This document shows, piece after piece, positions 16,661 to 25,108 of a stretch of 44,439 nucleotides of DNA. Made by a program: the position numbers and the translations under genes. The notes below the pieces were generated by a model. It made no database searches and was not told the origin of the DNA. It saw only the letters and a program-made list of their open reading frames with translations. This DNA is from Brevundimonas sp. (GTDB lineage: Bacteria; Pseudomonadota; Alphaproteobacteria; Caulobacterales; Caulobacteraceae), in NCBI RefSeq assembly GCF_030656255.1, contig NZ_JAUSOE010000020.1, forward strand, positions 1 to 44,439, read 5' to 3'. How positions within the stretch are numbered: the first letter of the stretch is position 1; each line of letters begins with the position of its first letter.

Positions 16661-19021
16661 CTAGGCGGCGATCTGCGCGATGGAGAAGGCCTGCGCGATG
16701 ACCGGACCTTCGACGGCGTACATCGCCGCGTAGCCAGCGGCCGTCGGGTGGACATTGTCGACCGTTGGGAAGACCGTGTCCCCGAAATCCACCAGCAGGA
16801 ATTCGAGAGCAGCGGCGTTGTCCCGCAGTAGCTGGTTAAACGCGGCACGTCGTTCTGCCTGAGTCGTCGTGTAGGCCGGCCGCATGATGGTTGTGCGGAC
16901 TACAGGGACAACGCCAGCCGCCTTCGCATTTGCTATGGCATACCTGAATGTTCCAGGCGTAACGTCGTCGGTGCCAAAGACGGCCTGCGGGTCGTTCGCG
17001 GGGGCTGAAGCGGAGGCCCAGTTGTTGGACCCAAAGCCGAGCTTCAGCACATTCTTCGCGCCAACTACCCGCCGCGCAGCGAACCACGCAGGCGGGAAGT
17101 CCGCCATGACGGCCCCAGGCACGCCAGCGTTGACGACTTTCGTCTGCGGCCGGTCTCTCGCAAGCCGCGCGCTTGCCCCGTCATGCAGCGGAAGCGGCGG
17201 CCCTTGGTCGTAGGTGATGCTGTCGCCGCGTTCGAACAAGATCTCGCTCGGCACGTTGAGATTGGTGCCGTGAATGGTCGACATGGCCGTTGCGACGGCC
17301 AGTTCATCGGCGTCGCTCAGAGCGGCGTCGTACACCAACCAGCCCTGATAGAACTTGCTGTCGGCGGCGTAGTAGCCCGCCCCGAGAGTGATGCCGGCCA
17401 TGGTCGCGGCGGTGTTGGTTCCGAGGGTGTCGCGACGATGGCCAGACCTGATCTTGGTGCTCGATGCGGACGACACGAACGTCGCCACCTCGGGGTGATA
17501 GCCGTGGTAGACGCCGGCGGATCGAACAAACGACGATCCCAGAGCGCCCCGGCCGGTTGCCTCACTGAGGAACGACACGCTGGACGCCAGCGTCTGTGGA
17601 TTGGCGCCTAGCGACGACGTCGAGTTGGCGTTCCCGCCCTGCATATTGCCGCCCACCATTTCGACGAAGGACAGGCTCTGGCGCTGATACTCGCCGGTCG
17701 CGACGCGGTAGTTCGCCCCAGTCACGGCATAAAGGACGTACTTGCCATTTTGCTTGAACTCCTCGCCAACGAACAGCCGCAAGCGACCGCCGGCATTGAC
17801 TGCCTGCGCGACAGCCCCGCTGCCCGACTGTGAGTGGAATTGGTAGAAGCTAAGCTCTGACCCGAACGCGGAGGCCGCCGGTGCGAGGTCAGGTGCGCCA
17901 GTGCCGTCCAGGAACACGTCCACGACGCTTGTCGGAGGTTCGGGCGCGCCGGGAGCGCAAACGGTGGCGACCCGACCAGAGAACACGCCGGAGCCCGGCT
18001 TCAGATTGTAGATGCCGAACGCTTCCCGAAGGTTGGCATGGGCTGGAATATTCGTGACCTGCTCCCCACCACCCATTGCTTGGGTGGTGATGGTGTAGGT
18101 GTCGGCCACACCGCCGATCGTCAGGACGACGTTGACGGCCGTCGCGCCCTCCGCCGAGGACGTTGCGCGGACTTTGACCACGTCGCCGGCGACAACGGTG
18201 CGGGCGGCCGACGCCCAGGCGCCACCGTTGACCTGGTACTCGCCGCCGTTGATCGAGAGGTTCGCCGCCGTGTTGATGCCGGCGACGGTGACGGCGTTCG
18301 ATTCGTAGGCGGTCGAGGTGGTCGCGCCCGTCACGTCGACGAAGGTAAAGGCTTCAGGCGTAGCGTCCGCCGGCAGCGCGGCCGTGGTCACGGTGAAGGT
18401 GTCTGCGACACCGCCGATCGTGAGCGTCGCGTTCACAGCGGCCGAGTTGGTGGCGGCAGAGATGACGCGGATCCGCACCTGGTCGTCGGCAACGACAGTC
18501 CGCGCTGTCGCGGAGTAAGGCCCGCCGTTCTTCGAGAAAGTCCCGCCCTCGATCGAGATGTTGGCCGGCCCGTTTATGCCGGCGACGGTGATGGCGTTGG
18601 AGGTGATGACCTGGTCGAGCGCCGCGTCAGTGACGTCCTCGAATCCGAAAACGTCGGGTGTGGTGTCCAGTGCCTGGACCGGGCCGATCGGGGCCGTATC
18701 GGCGGTGACAACCTGGTCGCCGTTCGTGGCGATCACCCGCTGACGGATCGAAAAGCCGACGTCGTCCTGGACGAGCATGTAGGCAGACGCGGTCGCGCCG
18801 GGGATCGCTGTCGTTCCCCGCAGCCATTGTCGACTAAGCGCCTGGGCATTCTCCCAGGTGCCGAGGCCGCCGGTCAGGACGCCGCCGACGATCGGCGCGT
18901 CGCCTCCGATCGTCGGCGCCACGGTGTTGACCGGGGCCAGCGCCGGCGTTTCACCGCCGCCGGGCACGCCATAGCCGGCCTCAGTGAACGACAGGCCATG
19001 GGGGAGCGGCTTCAGCGTCAT
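16661..19021 (-). CDS. Fibre-like protein with Ig-type repeats and SGNH esterase
   Basis: This 786-residue protein is modular. Residues about 25-110 resemble an Ig-like carbohydrate-binding module (P-V-N-T-V-A-P-T-I-G, G-T-W, Q-W-L-R). Two near-repeats of about 95 residues follow, sharing S-N-A-x-T-V-A-G-I-N, A-R-T-V-V-A and L-T-I-G-G-V-A-D-T. The middle looks like a LamG-type domain. The C-terminus is a second SGNH esterase (E-R-G-D-S-I-T-Y, F-G-S-N-N-W, D-N-V-H-P-T-A-A-G-Y). It overlaps Rz1 by four bases, so it is transcribed as a late gene. I infer a virion enzyme that deacetylates surface glycan; P2 has nothing like it. Confidence 0.8.
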   Translation of the reverse strand: MTLKPLPHGLSFTEAGYGVPGGGETPALAPVNTVAPTIGGDAPIVGGVLTGGLGTWENAQALSRQWLRGTTAIPGATASAYMLVQDDVGFSIRQRVIATNGDQVVTADTAPIGPVQALDTTPDVFGFEDVTDAALDQVITSNAITVAGINGPANISIEGGTFSKNGGPYSATARTVVADDQVRIRVISAATNSAAVNATLTIGGVADTFTVTTAALPADATPEAFTFVDVTGATTSTAYESNAVTVAGINTAANLSINGGEYQVNGGAWASAARTVVAGDVVKVRATSSAEGATAVNVVLTIGGVADTYTITTQAMGGGEQVTNIPAHANLREAFGIYNLKPGSGVFSGRVATVCAPGAPEPPTSVVDVFLDGTGAPDLAPAASAFGSELSFYQFHSQSGSGAVAQAVNAGGRLRLFVGEEFKQNGKYVLYAVTGANYRVATGEYQRQSLSFVEMVGGNMQGGNANSTSSLGANPQTLASSVSFLSEATGRGALGSSFVRSAGVYHGYHPEVATFVSSASSTKIRSGHRRDTLGTNTAATMAGITLGAGYYAADSKFYQGWLVYDAALSDADELAVATAMSTIHGTNLNVPSEILFERGDSITYDQGPPLPLHDGASARLARDRPQTKVVNAGVPGAVMADFPPAWFAARRVVGAKNVLKLGFGSNNWASASAPANDPQAVFGTDDVTPGTFRYAIANAKAAGVVPVVRTTIMRPAYTTTQAERRAAFNQLLRDNAAALEFLLVDFGDTVFPTVDNVHPTAAGYAAMYAVEGPVIAQAFSIAQIAA

Positions 19022-19362
19022 CGATCAGATCCAGTCACAGTCTTCAGCAGGCCGCCGGTGGGCGCCAGGCGCGACAGCCAGGCGTCTTCGTCGGCGTGTT
19101 CGCCATCGTGGACGTCGACGGCGAGTTGGCGCGCGGCGTCGCAGGCGACGATCACGGTGCCACGGGCGTAATAGGCCGCCTCGAGCTCCGCCTGGCTCGG
19201 CAGATCCGGCAGGCGCGGGAGAACGCAGGGCGCCTTAGCCGTCTCCGGCATCGTCCGGCGCGGCGGGGTCGGGAGGGCAGACGGCAGGACGTGCTGCGCA
19301 CAGGCGGTCATACTCGCTGCGCAGACGAGCGCGGCGGTCAGGGTCAAGGTCTTGGTTCGCAT
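19018..19362 (-). CDS. lysC: Rz1-like outer-membrane spanin lipoprotein
   Basis: This 114-residue protein has a signal peptide ending in A-S-M-T-A-C, so Cys21 should be lipidated. A proline-rich stretch (P-S-A-L-P-T-P-P-R-R) follows. Its first 128 bases lie inside the Rz gene in another frame, the usual nested spanin arrangement. With Rz it bridges the membranes and disrupts the outer membrane at lysis. Confidence 0.88.
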   Translation of the reverse strand: MRTKTLTLTAALVCAASMTACAQHVLPSALPTPPRRTMPETAKAPCVLPRLPDLPSQAELEAAYYARGTVIVACDAARQLAVDVHDGEHADEDAWLSRLAPTGGLLKTVTGSDR

Positions 19363-19684
19363 CGTGGGCAGCCCTGGCTTGGGTTGTTAGATCGGCGGCG
19401 ATGGTTTCTGCACGGCGCACCTGGTCGAGGGTGCGTTCGACCTTCACGGTCGTGTCGCGCGCGCCGGCGGCCTCTTGGCTCCTGGCGCCGGCGTCGATCG
19501 TCGCCGTCGCCGCGCGTGTCTCGGCCGCGTCGGCCCGCCGCTGGACGGAGTTGAAGGGATCGAAGCGGAAGCCGACGCCGCCCAGGGCGACTACGACCAG
19601 CCAACCGAACGCGAGCAGCGCCAGGACGGCCAGGGCCCAACCCCATGGCGAGGCAAAATTTAAGGTGCGGGTCAGGGTCTTCAT
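19235..19684 (-). CDS. lysB: Rz-like inner-membrane spanin
   Basis: This 149-residue protein has one membrane segment (A-L-A-V-L-A-L-L-A-F-G-W-L-V-V-V-A-L) near residues 15-35. A long charged, alanine-rich helix follows, likely a periplasmic coiled coil, as in Rz. ATG 19684 overlaps the amidase stop (ATGA). The partner Rz1 gene is nested in its 3' part. Confidence 0.85.
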   Translation of the reverse strand: MKTLTRTLNFASPWGWALAVLALLAFGWLVVVALGGVGFRFDPFNSVQRRADAAETRAATATIDAGARSQEAAGARDTTVKVERTLDQVRRAETIAADLTTQARAAHDANQDLDPDRRARLRSEYDRLCAARPAVCPPDPAAPDDAGDG

Positions 19685-20145
19685 CAGCGCTGGACCTTGC
19701 CTTGCGACCACCACAGATCGACGTTGAAGGTGGGGCATTCCTTGACCCACTCGCCGGGCGTTATGACGCCGTCGCCGTTGCGATCGGGGGAAAGGTCACG
19801 GTGGCCGCAGATCCGAGAGCCAGGGAACTTGCCCTGGAGCTTTGTCAGCAGCTCTCGCAGTGCTGCGAACTGCGCCGGCGTGAAGTTGATCTCCGCTTTC
19901 AGGTCCGGCTTTACGCCGCCGACCATGCAGATCCCGAGGGAGCCATCGTTATGGCCGGTCACGTGCGCGCCCATCACGTTCTCGGCCCGGCCCTTCTCGA
20001 CCGTGCCATCGCGGCGGATGACGTAGTGATAGCCGATGTCGCGCCAGCCCTTGGCCTTGTGCATGGCGCGGATCTCCGCGACGCCGATGTCGCGGTTCGC
20101 AGGCGTCGCGGAGCAATGGACGACAAGCAGCTTCACGGGTTTCAT
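19684..20145 (-). CDS. Endolysin, N-acetylmuramoyl-L-alanine amidase
   Basis: This 153-residue protein has an Amidase_2/PGRP fold: L-V-V-H-C-S-A-T at residues 7-14 (zinc His10), G-Y-H-Y-V-I near 38-43, G-A-H-V-T-G-H-N near 59-66, and C-G-H-R-D-L-S-P-D-R-N-G-D-G near 113-126. It should cleave the bond between lactyl-muramic acid and the peptide. No signal peptide is seen, so it needs a holin. It overlaps both neighbours by four bases or fewer. Confidence 0.93.
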   Translation of the reverse strand: MKPVKLLVVHCSATPANRDIGVAEIRAMHKAKGWRDIGYHYVIRRDGTVEKGRAENVMGAHVTGHNDGSLGICMVGGVKPDLKAEINFTPAQFAALRELLTKLQGKFPGSRICGHRDLSPDRNGDGVITPGEWVKECPTFNVDLWWSQGKVQR

Positions 20146-20420
20146 GACGGGTCTCCAGGGGAACGGGTGAACGGCAGGCGACCGCGGATCTCGGCGAAGA
20201 TCCGCGCCAGCTCGGCCGCGCTGGGCGCCAGCAGGTAGTAGGTGACGACCAGGGCAAGCAGGCCGATGATCCAGAGGGCGACCAACTGCAGGGCCTCCGG
20301 CGGCATGCGCCAGGAGATCCAGGCCAGCAGGGCCAGAAGCGCGACGGAAAGGGTCCAGGTGAAGATGCGCCGAAACAGCCATTGGCCTTCGGGGAGAGGA
20401 TCCTGCGGGTTCAGCGTCAT
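20142..20420 (-). CDS. Small two-helix membrane protein, holin candidate
   Basis: This 92-residue protein has two hydrophobic helices (residues about 18-38 and 44-66) and a basic C-terminal tail. It lies directly before the endolysin with a four-base overlap. Size, topology and place fit a holin, but I do not recognise a named family. Confidence 0.6.
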   Translation of the reverse strand: MTLNPQDPLPEGQWLFRRIFTWTLSVALLALLAWISWRMPPEALQLVALWIIGLLALVVTYYLLAPSAAELARIFAEIRGRLPFTRSPGDPS

Positions 20421-20671
20421 TGCGCCCTCCCCCGCTCACGCTCGCGCTCGAGCTCGGCGCGGATCCAGGCGACATTGGTGCGGATCTCGACCAGCTGTCC
20501 ATCCTTGAGGGGCTGGGTGATCTCCTGGAGATTGCTGACCTGGGCCTGGACACGCGATCCATAGGCTACGGCAGCGGCGAACTGGACCAGCAAGGTCACG
20601 ATGACGGCGATCATCGCCCAGTTGACGGTGCTTGTCGGCAGGGTCGAATGCGCGAGAGGCTGAGCGGTCAT
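20417..20671 (-). CDS. Small single-helix membrane protein, lysis-cassette member
   Basis: This 84-residue protein has one membrane segment (residues about 18-38) and then a charged, probably coiled C-terminus rich in Glu and Arg. ATG 20671 lies three bases after the X stop. It could be an antiholin or second holin component; position is the only support. Confidence 0.6.
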   Translation of the reverse strand: MTAQPLAHSTLPTSTVNWAMIAVIVTLLVQFAAAVAYGSRVQAQVSNLQEITQPLKDGQLVEIRTNVAWIRAELERERERGRAQ

Positions 20672-20673
20672 GA

Positions 20674-20901
20674 TCAATCCCAGAGCTGGACGAGCGCCGG
20701 CTCGGTCGCCTTGGTCGCGGAGACCGGCAAGACCACGAGCTGGCCGCGTTTGAGGAAGAGGCCGCCGTCGGCCAGGTTGGGATTGGCCTCGTAGACGGCG
20801 GTAAGCGCGGACGATCCGAGCCCCAGCACGCGCGTGATCAGGGCATCGACGGTTTCGCCCTCGAGCGCAGGCCGGATCAGAGGTGCAGACATGCCCGCCA
20901 T
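20674..20901 (-). CDS. X: Tail protein gpX
   Basis: This 75-residue protein has the P2 gpX / LysM-like pattern: G-E-T-V-D-A-L-I-T-R-V-L-G, V-Y-E-A-N-P-N-L-A and G-Q-L-V-V-L-P. It lies after L as in P2. An in-frame ATG at 20892 is also possible. Confidence 0.93.
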   Translation of the reverse strand: MAGMSAPLIRPALEGETVDALITRVLGLGSSALTAVYEANPNLADGGLFLKRGQLVVLPVSATKATEPALVQLWD

Positions 20902-21404
20902 CAGATCATCCTCGCGCGGATGCGGGGCCGGCCGAGGAAGTCGCGGACGGCGTGGGTGACGTTGCGCTGGTGGAGGCCGACTTCGGCCCCGAGGGCTTCG
21001 GCTCGATCAGCGCCCGCCTTGGTCAGGCCTTGGCCGAGAAGACGCTCGCCCAGATCAGCGGCGACCAGGGAATAGACGGCGCGCGTCCAGCGCAGGCAGT
21101 AGTCGCTCTGGCCATCGACCTCGATGTCGCGAGACGGGACGACGGAAAGCTTGGTGAAGCCCGCTGCGACCTGGTCCCGGCGCCACGCCGACATGGCTGG
21201 TTCGGAAGCCAGATCCACGATCGCCTGACGGACGGCGTCTCGCACGCGCTCGGGGGTGACGTTGGTGTTGAGATCGACGGCCTGGCGCACGCCGGTGATG
21301 TTGACGTCCGGCCACCAGCCGCCGGCGGCGACCACGTCGGCCGCCGGCGGATCAGCCGGAGGGGCTGCGTCGGTGTTGGGAGGGTTGAAAGTGAAGCCTG
21401 ACAT
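20901..21404 (-). CDS. L: Head completion protein gpL
   Basis: This 167-residue protein follows the P2 gpL layout: F-x-P-D-V-N-I-T near residue 30, then V-T-P-E-R-V-R-D-A-V, W-R-x-x-Q-V-A-A-G-F-T-K-L, and a final D-F-L-G-R-P-R. It closes the packaged head for tail joining. ATG 21404 is preferred; a GTG at 21464 is in frame, and neither has a clear ribosome binding site. Confidence 0.9.
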   Translation of the reverse strand: MSGFTFNPPNTDAAPPADPPAADVVAAGGWWPDVNITGVRQAVDLNTNVTPERVRDAVRQAIVDLASEPAMSAWRRDQVAAGFTKLSVVPSRDIEVDGQSDYCLRWTRAVYSLVAADLGERLLGQGLTKAGADRAEALGAEVGLHQRNVTHAVRDFLGRPRIRARMI

Positions 21405-21564
21405 GGCGCTAGCGAGGGATGTCCTGTGGGTGCCGCCTGCTGGCTTCACTTTCGTGGGGTCCACCCGACCGGTTACGGCGGTGGGGAGGCCGATCGGACA
21501 TCAGACGGGCGAACCCATTGGTGTCGGACCGACCTCCGCCGCCGAGCGCCGGGGGGCGATGGGG

Positions 21565-22017
21565 TTACGCGGAGGTGACTCCGCTGGTGACATGGGTGCT
21601 GACATCGAGCTGCAGCTTGCGACGGTTAAGCTCAGCTGCGGTGGCGGCGTTTGGGAGAATGCGCTCGGTCGCCTTGCTCAGATTTGTGCAGAACACGAGC
21701 GCGGCGGCGAACTCCGCGACGCCGATCAAGCCATGGGCATTCAGAAAAAACACGTATGCCGCGACCATCACCACCCAAACGATCAATCGTGATCTCCAGC
21801 CGGGCGGCGGGGTCGTTTTGATGTCGCCGGCGACGCGCGGCAGGAGCGATAAACCGGCCGATGCAACGAGCAGCAGCTCGGGGGTGGATAGACCGAGGGC
21901 CGCGCCGATCGAGTCACTCTGAATGAGGAAGACGATGCCAGCAGCGTAAGCGCCGATGCTCAGGATGAGCAAGAGGATGGCGCGCCGGATGAGGGCGGAG
22001 GTCGATAGGTCAGACAT
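21565..22017 (-). CDS. Membrane protein inserted between M and L
   Basis: This 150-residue protein has about four hydrophobic segments (residues 13-33, 40-58, 75-92, 95-112), then a polar tail. It overlaps the M stop by eight bases, so it is co-expressed late. P2 has M and L adjacent, so this is an extra gene. I do not recognise a family. A holin-type or envelope-protecting role is possible but unproven. Confidence 0.7.
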   Translation of the reverse strand: MSDLSTSALIRRAILLLILSIGAYAAGIVFLIQSDSIGAALGLSTPELLLVASAGLSLLPRVAGDIKTTPPPGWRSRLIVWVVMVAAYVFFLNAHGLIGVAEFAAALVFCTNLSKATERILPNAATAAELNRRKLQLDVSTHVTSGVTSA

Positions 22018-22915
22018 TGGTCTCTTCCGGAGGAGTTTCAGCAGGCGGTGCGGACTTCTTCAGCGCCGACTGCAGACGCTCGATGTCCTTCTTCACGCCC
22101 ACGGATGGGTTGAGCTCGATGGCGCGCTGGTAGCGCTTCAGGGTTTCTTCCTGGCGGATTCGGCTTTCCTCGCCGGCGTCTGACGCCAAGGCGCGGCCGA
22201 TCGCCTTCTGCAGCTTCGCCTTCACCTGGTCGTGCATGTCCGCGTCCGCGACCAGGTCCTCGACTCGGCCGAGGATTTCCAGCGGGAAGGCCTCCACGCC
22301 GGGCTCGGCCTTTTCATAGGCAGCGATCGCAGCCTCGGAGACCTGGTCGGTCACGAAGGTCGCGACGTCGCGATCGAAGCGCGCCGGCATGGGGACTTTA
22401 TGCTTCAGCACGAACTCCACCAGCGGCAGGGCGTCGCGATACTCGCCGCAGTCGATCGCCCAGATCATCATGGTGGCGATCAGCTCGGCCGCCTGCTCGC
22501 GCTGTGGCGCCGCATCAGCCTCGAGCACGCCCTTGATCCAGTTCGCATACAGAGGTGCGAACTCGCGCTTGATCGCGATCTTGGTCTCCTGGGACTTTGT
22601 CGCCTTCAGCGTCTGCTGGTGATCGATCAGCTGCAGCTTCAGTTGCATGATTTCCATGTCGGCCGGCGACAGATCGTCGTTTGCGCCGATGGGCTTCAGC
22701 TCAGTGCCGAAGCCGCTGCCGGAAGCGGCCATGATCCGACCAAGGACCAACTGGCGATGGCGGCGCGCCGGCGAGATCGCGGCCTCGGCGATGACGGGCG
22801 GGACGTCGCCGGACTGGGCCGCGACGTCCTCGACCACCACGGCTTGGCCTAGCGCTTCGGGCGTCACGGGCAGGCCGGCGGCTTCAAGGGCGCGGATTTT
22901 GGCGATCAAGGACAT
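22010..22915 (-). CDS. M: Small terminase subunit gpM
   Basis: This 301-residue protein has the P2 gpM pattern: S-P-A-R-R-H-R-Q-L-V-L-G near residue 50, then a long helical part with W-A-I-D-C-G-E-Y-R-D-A-L-P-L-V near 155 and R-F-D-R-D-V-A-T-F-V. It binds the packaging site and feeds DNA to the large subunit. A C-terminal extension makes it longer than P2 gpM (247 aa). Confidence 0.93.
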   Translation of the reverse strand: MSLIAKIRALEAAGLPVTPEALGQAVVVEDVAAQSGDVPPVIAEAAISPARRHRQLVLGRIMAASGSGFGTELKPIGANDDLSPADMEIMQLKLQLIDHQQTLKATKSQETKIAIKREFAPLYANWIKGVLEADAAPQREQAAELIATMMIWAIDCGEYRDALPLVEFVLKHKVPMPARFDRDVATFVTDQVSEAAIAAYEKAEPGVEAFPLEILGRVEDLVADADMHDQVKAKLQKAIGRALASDAGEESRIRQEETLKRYQRAIELNPSVGVKKDIERLQSALKKSAPPAETPPEETNV

Positions 22916-22964
22916 CGGGATCTCAAAATGGTGGGGTAAGTTGGGGCGGCCGAGGCCGCCCCGA

Positions 22965-24020
22965 TCAGGCCTCGAACTCGATGTTTTCGACCAGGCAGCC
23001 GAAGTCGTAGTCCTCGACCACGTAATCGTCGTTCGTCGACTCGAAGGTCCGGATGCAGTCGAAGTCGGGATCTTCGCGGACGGTGCGCCGACGCTTGCCG
23101 TCCTGCTCGTAGATCGAGAGGTTCGACAGCCGGGTGATGAACAGCGACTTGGGCAGCATGTACGGGGCCGTGGCCGGCTGCTTGCCGCCGACGCGCTTGG
23201 CGCCCAGGATCAGATCCGCAGCGATCATTTCGGTGGGCTTGTTCTCGCCGTCGATCAGCGGGAAGAAGATGTCGTGCTGCAGGTCGTCGCCCAGGATAGC
23301 GACCAGGCCGGGATCGGTCCGCGCCCAGCTCGGCATCAGGTTATGGACGGCGTCCATAACCAGCGAGTGGATGTTGCGGTAGTCGCCGCCGCCGCTGGCC
23401 TTGACCAGCACCTTGCCGGCCGTAGCGCCTGCGGTCAGGACGGCGCTGGGACGGTTGGTGCGATACTTCTGCAGCCAGCCGATATTGACGTCCTGCAGGA
23501 GCGGGTTGGCGATCTTGTCGGTGTTGGCGGCGGCCGAGGTGCCGTTGAAGCCGATCATGATCCGGTCCAGCGCCTGGCGCTGGCGGATGTGATTGCTGAT
23601 CTTCGTCTGGAAGTCGGCGAACTTCGCCCACATGTCCAACTTGGTGTAGGAGATGTGAGTGTCAGAGTTGGTTTTGCGGCACTCGTAGCCCTCGACGTCG
23701 ATGCCGGAGACGTCGGTCGTCTGGCGCCCGACCGAACCGTTGACGTTTGTTTGGGTGCGGCTGGCGATAGGACCAGACACGCCAAGACCAAGCTTCTCGC
23801 CCTTCATTTCATCGACCAGGACCATGTTGATCTTGCCCAGGAAGCCAGAGTCTTCCTGCTGCTTATCGATCAGACGCTGTTGCACCGACGGCGTGCCGGC
23901 GACGAAGTGGTTGGAGATGGAGAAGGCCTTGCCCGAAAGCGCAGCGGCGGCGTCGACGCCATTCAGCTCTGCCTGGTCTTCCAGGTACTGGTTGAAAAGG
24001 ATGCGGGTGGATTCTTGCAT
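22965..24020 (-). CDS. N: Major capsid protein gpN
   Basis: This 351-residue protein is close in length to P2 gpN (357 aa). It has F-N-Q-Y-L-E-D-Q-A near the N-terminus, a middle R-Q-A-L-D-R-I-M-I-G-F-N-G-T-S and a C-terminal D-Y-V-V-E-D-Y-D. The N-terminal region is probably trimmed by the O protease during head maturation. Confidence 0.95.
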   Translation of the reverse strand: MQESTRILFNQYLEDQAELNGVDAAAALSGKAFSISNHFVAGTPSVQQRLIDKQQEDSGFLGKINMVLVDEMKGEKLGLGVSGPIASRTQTNVNGSVGRQTTDVSGIDVEGYECRKTNSDTHISYTKLDMWAKFADFQTKISNHIRQRQALDRIMIGFNGTSAAANTDKIANPLLQDVNIGWLQKYRTNRPSAVLTAGATAGKVLVKASGGGDYRNIHSLVMDAVHNLMPSWARTDPGLVAILGDDLQHDIFFPLIDGENKPTEMIAADLILGAKRVGGKQPATAPYMLPKSLFITRLSNLSIYEQDGKRRRTVREDPDFDCIRTFESTNDDYVVEDYDFGCLVENIEFEA

Positions 24021-24073
24021 GGATCAGGTCCGGGGGGCTGTGGCGCTACGAGGGGACGGGGTCTGGTCGGGGA

Positions 24074-24943
24074 TCAGCAGTCGGCACGGACGCGGCCGTC
24101 GCCACCCGTGGCGGCCTTGCGGGCGGTGTATTTGCGGCTCGGCTCGGCCTCGAGCGAGGTCTGCAGGTCGCCCAGCTTCTTCTCGAGCGCAGCGAATTTT
24201 TGGTCCGACGCCGCCTTGTCGGCCTTGCGATCGGTGGCGAGGGCGACGGTGAAGGCCTGCATGGCGGCGGCGAATCCGTTGTCGGCGGCAGCCGGCGGCG
24301 TGGCTGGGGTCTCGACCTTCTTCGGCTCTTCCTTCTTTGGAGCCAGGCCAGAGAAGAGCTCGACAAGCTTGTCCAGCGCGCTCGGTTCGTTCGCCTGCTC
24401 AACTTCAAGCTCGAAGGCGGTTTCGTAGGCCGACGAGAAGAAGCTGGTGGCGGAAGACTTGCGACGGTCCAGGTCGGCCTTGATCTCGGCCGCGACGGGA
24501 TCGTCCTTCTTGATGCTGAACTCGAGGCGTTGGGTTCCCAGCGACGCTGGGCTGTCGGTCACGGCCAGGCCGACCAAGCCGAACTTGCCGGTGCCGCCGA
24601 AATCGGGCTGCGGCTCGATCGAGGTGTAGATCTTCTGGCGCTTCTTGTTGATGGCGACCAGGGCGTCGGTGGGGTCGAGCTGGGCGTAGAGCGCGAGGCG
24701 GCGTTCATCCTTGCCGGCGATCTTCAGGATGTCTTCCTGGGCCTTCAGCGCGACCACGTCGCCATAGGCGTTGAACGGCGGCTCGGCGCTGAAGCCCCGC
24801 AGGTGCTCCATGTTGATGCGCACGCCGTAGGTGTCGGGATTGAAGGTCTCGACGCACTCGTTGATCATTTCAGGGGTGATCGTCCGACCATCGGTGGCAG
24901 TCTGGCCTTCGACGGCGATGCGGAAGAACTTGGTCTTGGACAT
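24074..24943 (-). CDS. O: Capsid scaffold and maturation protease gpO
   Basis: This 289-residue protein pairs a serine-protease N-terminus with a scaffolding C-terminus. P2 gpO uses Asp19, His48 and Ser107. Here Asp18 (T-A-T-D-G), His47 (N-M-E-H-L-R-G) and Ser108 (Y-T-S-I-E-P) lie at matching places. A charged helical region around 200-275 fits the scaffold. A GAGG five bases before the ATG gives it a normal ribosome binding site, unlike the four dyad-led genes. Confidence 0.93.
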   Translation of the reverse strand: MSKTKFFRIAVEGQTATDGRTITPEMINECVETFNPDTYGVRINMEHLRGFSAEPPFNAYGDVVALKAQEDILKIAGKDERRLALYAQLDPTDALVAINKKRQKIYTSIEPQPDFGGTGKFGLVGLAVTDSPASLGTQRLEFSIKKDDPVAAEIKADLDRRKSSATSFFSSAYETAFELEVEQANEPSALDKLVELFSGLAPKKEEPKKVETPATPPAAADNGFAAAMQAFTVALATDRKADKAASDQKFAALEKKLGDLQTSLEAEPSRKYTARKAATGGDGRVRADC

Positions 24944-25037
24944 TCAGGCCTCGGTGGCGATCTGCAGGACGGCTGGACGACCCAGCGAATGAGGCTGCAG
25001 ATCACCGCTTTGGGACGCGCTTTCTCAAGGCGGGCCT

Positions 25038-25061
25038 GTTGTGCGGTGCGGTCCTGACAAC
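25038..25061 (+). promoter_or_regulatory. Late-promoter dyad 4, between O and terminase
   Basis: On plus it has the same 24 bases as dyads 1 and 2 on minus. Its centre is 59.5 bases before the terminase ATG and about 106 before the O ATG. As a near-symmetric site between divergent late units it could serve both. Confidence 0.8.
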
Positions 25062-25108
25062 AGGCCCGAGGCGGGTCGCGCGCGATCGCGCGGTTAGCGT
25101 CCGCCGCG

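Noticed and set aside
22647..24428. A 593-codon open frame on plus
   Set aside because: It lies antisense to O, N and M, which are clearly recognisable.
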